Source: Rarobacter incanus (GTDB lineage: Bacteria; Actinomycetota; Actinomycetes; Actinomycetales; Cellulomonadaceae). From it: 64,000 nt of DNA. Positions 62,021 to 64,000 of the stretch are shown one piece after another. The notes beneath the pieces were generated by a model that saw nothing but the letters and a program-made list of their open reading frames with translations, ran no database searches and had not been told where the DNA came from. The stretch spans positions 1,116,001-1,180,000 of the forward strand of contig NZ_VFNV01000001.1 in assembly GCF_006715765.1 (NCBI RefSeq), in the 5' to 3' direction. Every line of letters starts with the position of its first letter. The first letter of the stretch is position 1. The translations under genes and the position numbers were made by a program.

Positions 62021-62167
62021 GGTCAGGTCCGGGACCACAACGTGGGATAGGTCACGCTTGAAGTGGACCCGGCGAAATCGGGATGAAAGTCTCACAGTGG
62101 ACGCAAGCCGCCACACTAACCTCGAACTAATCGAGCGCTACAAGCAACACACCCCAAGGAGACGATC

Positions 62168-62368
62168 ATGGGCAACTACGATGACCTGACACCAGCCGAG
62201 CAATCCTGGGCCGTGGCCGACGAGGCACGCGGGTACATTGCCAATGTCGCAATGGATCCACTGGACGTCGATGCCCTTGAAGCGCGCGTGCGCCGCGCCA
62301 ACCACCTGGTCGAGCCGGCAATCGTGTTGGAACTCATCAGCCTCTTGCGCGAGGCGCGCGCAAACTAA
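62168..62368 (+). CDS. Small conserved-looking hypothetical protein (66 aa)
   Basis: A 66-residue acidic, helical, soluble protein ('NYDDLTPAEQSWAVADEARGYIANVAMDPLDVDALEARVRRANHLVEPAIVLELISLLREARAN'). AAGGAG lies 6 bases upstream of ATG 62168, and a long hairpin follows. It is on the plus strand between folP and folE, whose transcription runs the other way, so it interrupts the folate block. I do not recognise a family; no catalytic or membrane features. The signals around it make it a real gene. Confidence 0.72.
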   Translation: MGNYDDLTPAEQSWAVADEARGYIANVAMDPLDVDALEARVRRANHLVEPAIVLELISLLREARAN

Positions 62369-62395
62369 TACCGGTGCGTGCCACTGATTAGCGCG

Positions 62396-62443
62396 CAGTG
62401 AGGGCTGGGAGGCCGCCAAGGGGCGACCTCCCAGCCCTCACTG
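62396..62443. terminator. Long hairpin after the 66-aa gene
   Basis: A 22-bp stem CAGTGAGGGCTGGGAGGCCGCC (62396-62417 with 62422-62443; one C-A mismatch), loop AAGG. There is no T-run. It lies between convergent genes, so it may also end folE transcripts. Confidence 0.75.
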
Positions 62444-62548
62444 TCTGCAACGGAAAACAAACCCGGCACCGCTCGCGCCTACCCGGCGCCCCACCCGTGC
62501 CGCTGGCGGGGCCCGCCGCGTCAACCGGTGGGCGGCTAATGCGGGCGG

Positions 62549-63118
62549 CTAACGCCCGTGGATGAGTCCCATGACCTCGGCGCGGGTCGCGGGGTTGCGC
62601 ATTTGCCCACGCACCGCCGAGGTGACCGTCTTAGCCCCGGGCTTGCGGACGCCGCGCATGGACATGCAAAGGTGCTCGCATTCCAGGACGACCGCGACAC
62701 CGCGGGGGTGCAGGTATTCCACCAGCGCCTCGGCTATTTGCGTGGTCAGCCGCTCCTGGACCTGGGGGCGTTTCGCGTACACGTCCACCAACCGCGCCAG
62801 CTTGCTCAACCCGGTCACGCTGCCCTGCTCCGAGGGGATGTACGCAACGTGGGCAACGCCATGAAACGGCACCAGGTGATGCTCGCAGGTCGAATACACC
62901 GAAATGTCCTTCACCAGGATCATTTCGTCGTGATCGATATCGAACACGGTCTCCAGCACGTCCGCGGGGCTCTGCCCCAATCCGGCGAAGACCTCTGCGT
63001 AGGCGCGGGCGACGCGCTGCGGGGTTTCCCGCAGCCCATCGCGGTCCGGGTCCTCACCGACGGCCAGGAGTATCTCCCGCACGGCGGCGGCGACCCGCTC
63101 GGTGTCGACTGCCATCAC
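62549..63118 (-). CDS. folE: GTP cyclohydrolase I
   Basis: A 189-residue FolE, the first enzyme of folate synthesis (GTP to dihydroneopterin triphosphate). Zinc ligands are in '[22 protein letters not shown]' (Cys, His) and '[22 protein letters not shown]' (second Cys). The N-terminal helix '[39 protein letters not shown]' is typical. ATG 63118 overlaps the ftsH stop by 4 bases, so it is translationally coupled to the protease. folP continues the pathway 0.5 kb further on. Confidence 0.97.
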   Translation of the reverse strand: MMAVDTERVAAAVREILLAVGEDPDRDGLRETPQRVARAYAEVFAGLGQSPADVLETVFDIDHDEMILVKDISVYSTCEHHLVPFHGVAHVAYIPSEQGSVTGLSKLARLVDVYAKRPQVQERLTTQIAEALVEYLHPRGVAVVLECEHLCMSMRGVRKPGAKTVTSAVRGQMRNPATRAEVMGLIHGR

Positions 63119-64000
63119 TTGCCGTCCGGATCCGTGGGCGGCAGGAACGGGTTGCGTCCCTCCTCGGCCGGCTGCTCGTGGGGTTCCGAATCGGAGCTGC
63201 CGCCTCCCGCCTCGCCCGGTGCAACGGTTCCGGCGCCCGCGGGCGAATCGGCGGGCCCGGCGGTCACGGTGTTCGCGGCGGGCGTTGCGCCCGCCTGCCC
63301 GGCCTCCTGGTGGCGCCGATACGCCTCGAGTACCCGCGCGGGCACCGCCACGGGTCCGCGCTCGGCCGATCGACCCTCGCCCGACGACCAGGGGGCCCGC
63401 GGCGGATTCTTCACCACTGGCGCAAAGACCGTGGCGATCTCGGCCTCGCCAAGCGTCTCGCGTTCCAGCAGCTCGGTAACGAGCGTGTCGAGCACGTCGC
63501 GGTACCGGATCAGGATGTCGCGCGCTTCGTCGTGGGCATTCTCAACGAGGCGGCGGACCTCGTCATCGATTGTCGTTGCAAGGGCATCGGAATGCGCCGA
63601 GCTTCGCCCCATGTCGCGGCCGAAGAACGGTTCGGTCGACTCATCCGACAGTTTGACCGCGCCCACCGCGGCGGACAGCCCCCATTCGGTGACCATTTTG
63701 CGCGCCGTGTTGGTCGCCTTTTCGATGTCGTTGGCCGCACCCGTGCTGGGATCGTGGAACACCAGTTCCTCCGCCACACGCCCGCCCATCGCGTACGCCA
63801 GTTCGTCGAGTAATTCGTTGCGGGTCTTCGAGTACTTGTCCTCCGTGGGCAAGACCATCGTGTACCCCAGCGCCCGTCCGCGCGGAAGGATCGTCACCTT
63901 TGTCACCGGGTCGGCGTAATGCGATGCCGCTGCCACCAGCGCGTGCCCGCCCTCGTGATAGGCCGTCACCAGGAGTTCGTTGGGGTTCATCACCCGGCTG
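63115..64000 (-). CDS. ftsH: ATP-dependent zinc metalloprotease FtsH (C-terminal part)
   Basis: The C-terminal 295 or so residues of FtsH, a membrane-anchored AAA+ protease; the reading frame runs on past the window end. Visible is the peptidase domain with zinc site '[14 protein letters not shown]' (HExxH), '[19 protein letters not shown]', '[21 protein letters not shown]' and '[24 protein letters not shown]'. A long Pro/Ala/Gly/Glu tail of about 80 residues follows. The AAA domain and membrane helices are outside the window. Upstream of folE with a 4-base overlap, a standard actinobacterial order. Confidence 0.97.
   Translation of the reverse strand, partial: SRVMNPNELLVTAYHEGGHALVAAASHYADPVTKVTILPRGRALGYTMVLPTEDKYSKTRNELLDELAYAMGGRVAEELVFHDPSTGAANDIEKATNTARKMVTEWGLSAAVGAVKLSDESTEPFFGRDMGRSSAHSDALATTIDDEVRRLVENAHDEARDILIRYRDVLDTLVTELLERETLGEAEIATVFAPVVKNPPRAPWSSGEGRSAERGPVAVPARVLEAYRRHQEAGQAGATPAANTVTAGPADSPAGAGTVAPGEAGGGSSDSEPHEQPAEEGRNPFLPPTDPDGK

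Overview
The window is a GC-rich, gene-dense chromosome segment from an actinomycete (phylum Actinomycetota). The evidence is lineage-typical genes and synteny: Lsr2, the mycothiol glycosyltransferase MshA, IdeR/DtxR, CarD, the SenX3-RegX3-Pst-PhoU block next to gpmA-mshA, GlpR/SepX with its MoeA-like partner Glp, and small DUF2530, DUF3027, DUF3180 and DUF3263 proteins. Frequent GTG starts, several apparently leaderless, also fit. I cannot resolve the genus; Actinomycetales or Micrococcales is a reasonable guess. I see no phage, insertion sequence, CRISPR array or other obviously acquired island. The content is mostly core genome.

Layout, left to right. 1-4.1 kb: glpR/sepX, a RimJ-like acetyltransferase, glp/moeA and galU (minus strand), divergent from 5-formyl-THF cyclo-ligase. 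4.7-10.5 kb: mscL, a SAF-domain membrane protein, a doubtful 63-residue ORF, and a 1447-residue DUF4011/SF1-helicase-like protein whose nucleotide-binding and nuclease motifs look eroded. 10.6-11.0 kb: a candidate small RNA with a C6 hairpin loop, then tRNA-Arg(CCT). 11.1-17.2 kb: OsmC, a tandem universal stress protein, an NlpC/P60 peptidase behind a c-di-AMP (ydaO/yuaA) riboswitch, ideR, serC, DUF2530 and a TetR-like regulator. 17.5-23.2 kb: DUF3027, a cold-shock protein, an NYN-domain protein, an OmpR/histidine-kinase pair and an HD-like hydrolase. 23.3-30.5 kb: groL with two CIRCE operators, a GH15-like lipoprotein, a LytR_C protein, DUF3263, tRNA-Thr(TGT), a DsbA-like thioredoxin and a Ser/Thr kinase. 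30.7-35.8 kb: fused otsA-otsB, an MsiK/UgpC-type ATPase and a DUF4032 kinase-like protein.

35.8-39.9 kb: rlmB, cysS, ispF and carD (minus), then a small lipoprotein. 40-49 kb is a phosphate regulon: pstSCAB, regX3-senX3 and divergent phoU, with two clear 11-bp direct-repeat PHO boxes, followed by gpmA and mshA as in mycobacteria. 49.4-52 kb: a BFD-type ferredoxin, lsr2, a small membrane protein and lysS. 52-64 kb is a long minus-strand cofactor block, read in transcription order from ftsH (cut by the window end): folE, folP, a folB-folK fusion, DUF3180, two PH-domain membrane proteins, a DUF2520 Rossmann protein, panC, panD, nadB and nadC. Many of these genes overlap by 4 bases, so they probably form translationally coupled operons. 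A small plus-strand gene with its own terminator interrupts the block between folE and folP.

Regulation visible in the sequence includes the riboswitch with an IdeR-like dyad over its promoter, PHO boxes, tandem CIRCE, several intrinsic terminators, and a recurrent TANNNT-N6/7-start arrangement suggesting leaderless mRNAs. All functional calls rest on motif reading and synteny; no database search was run.
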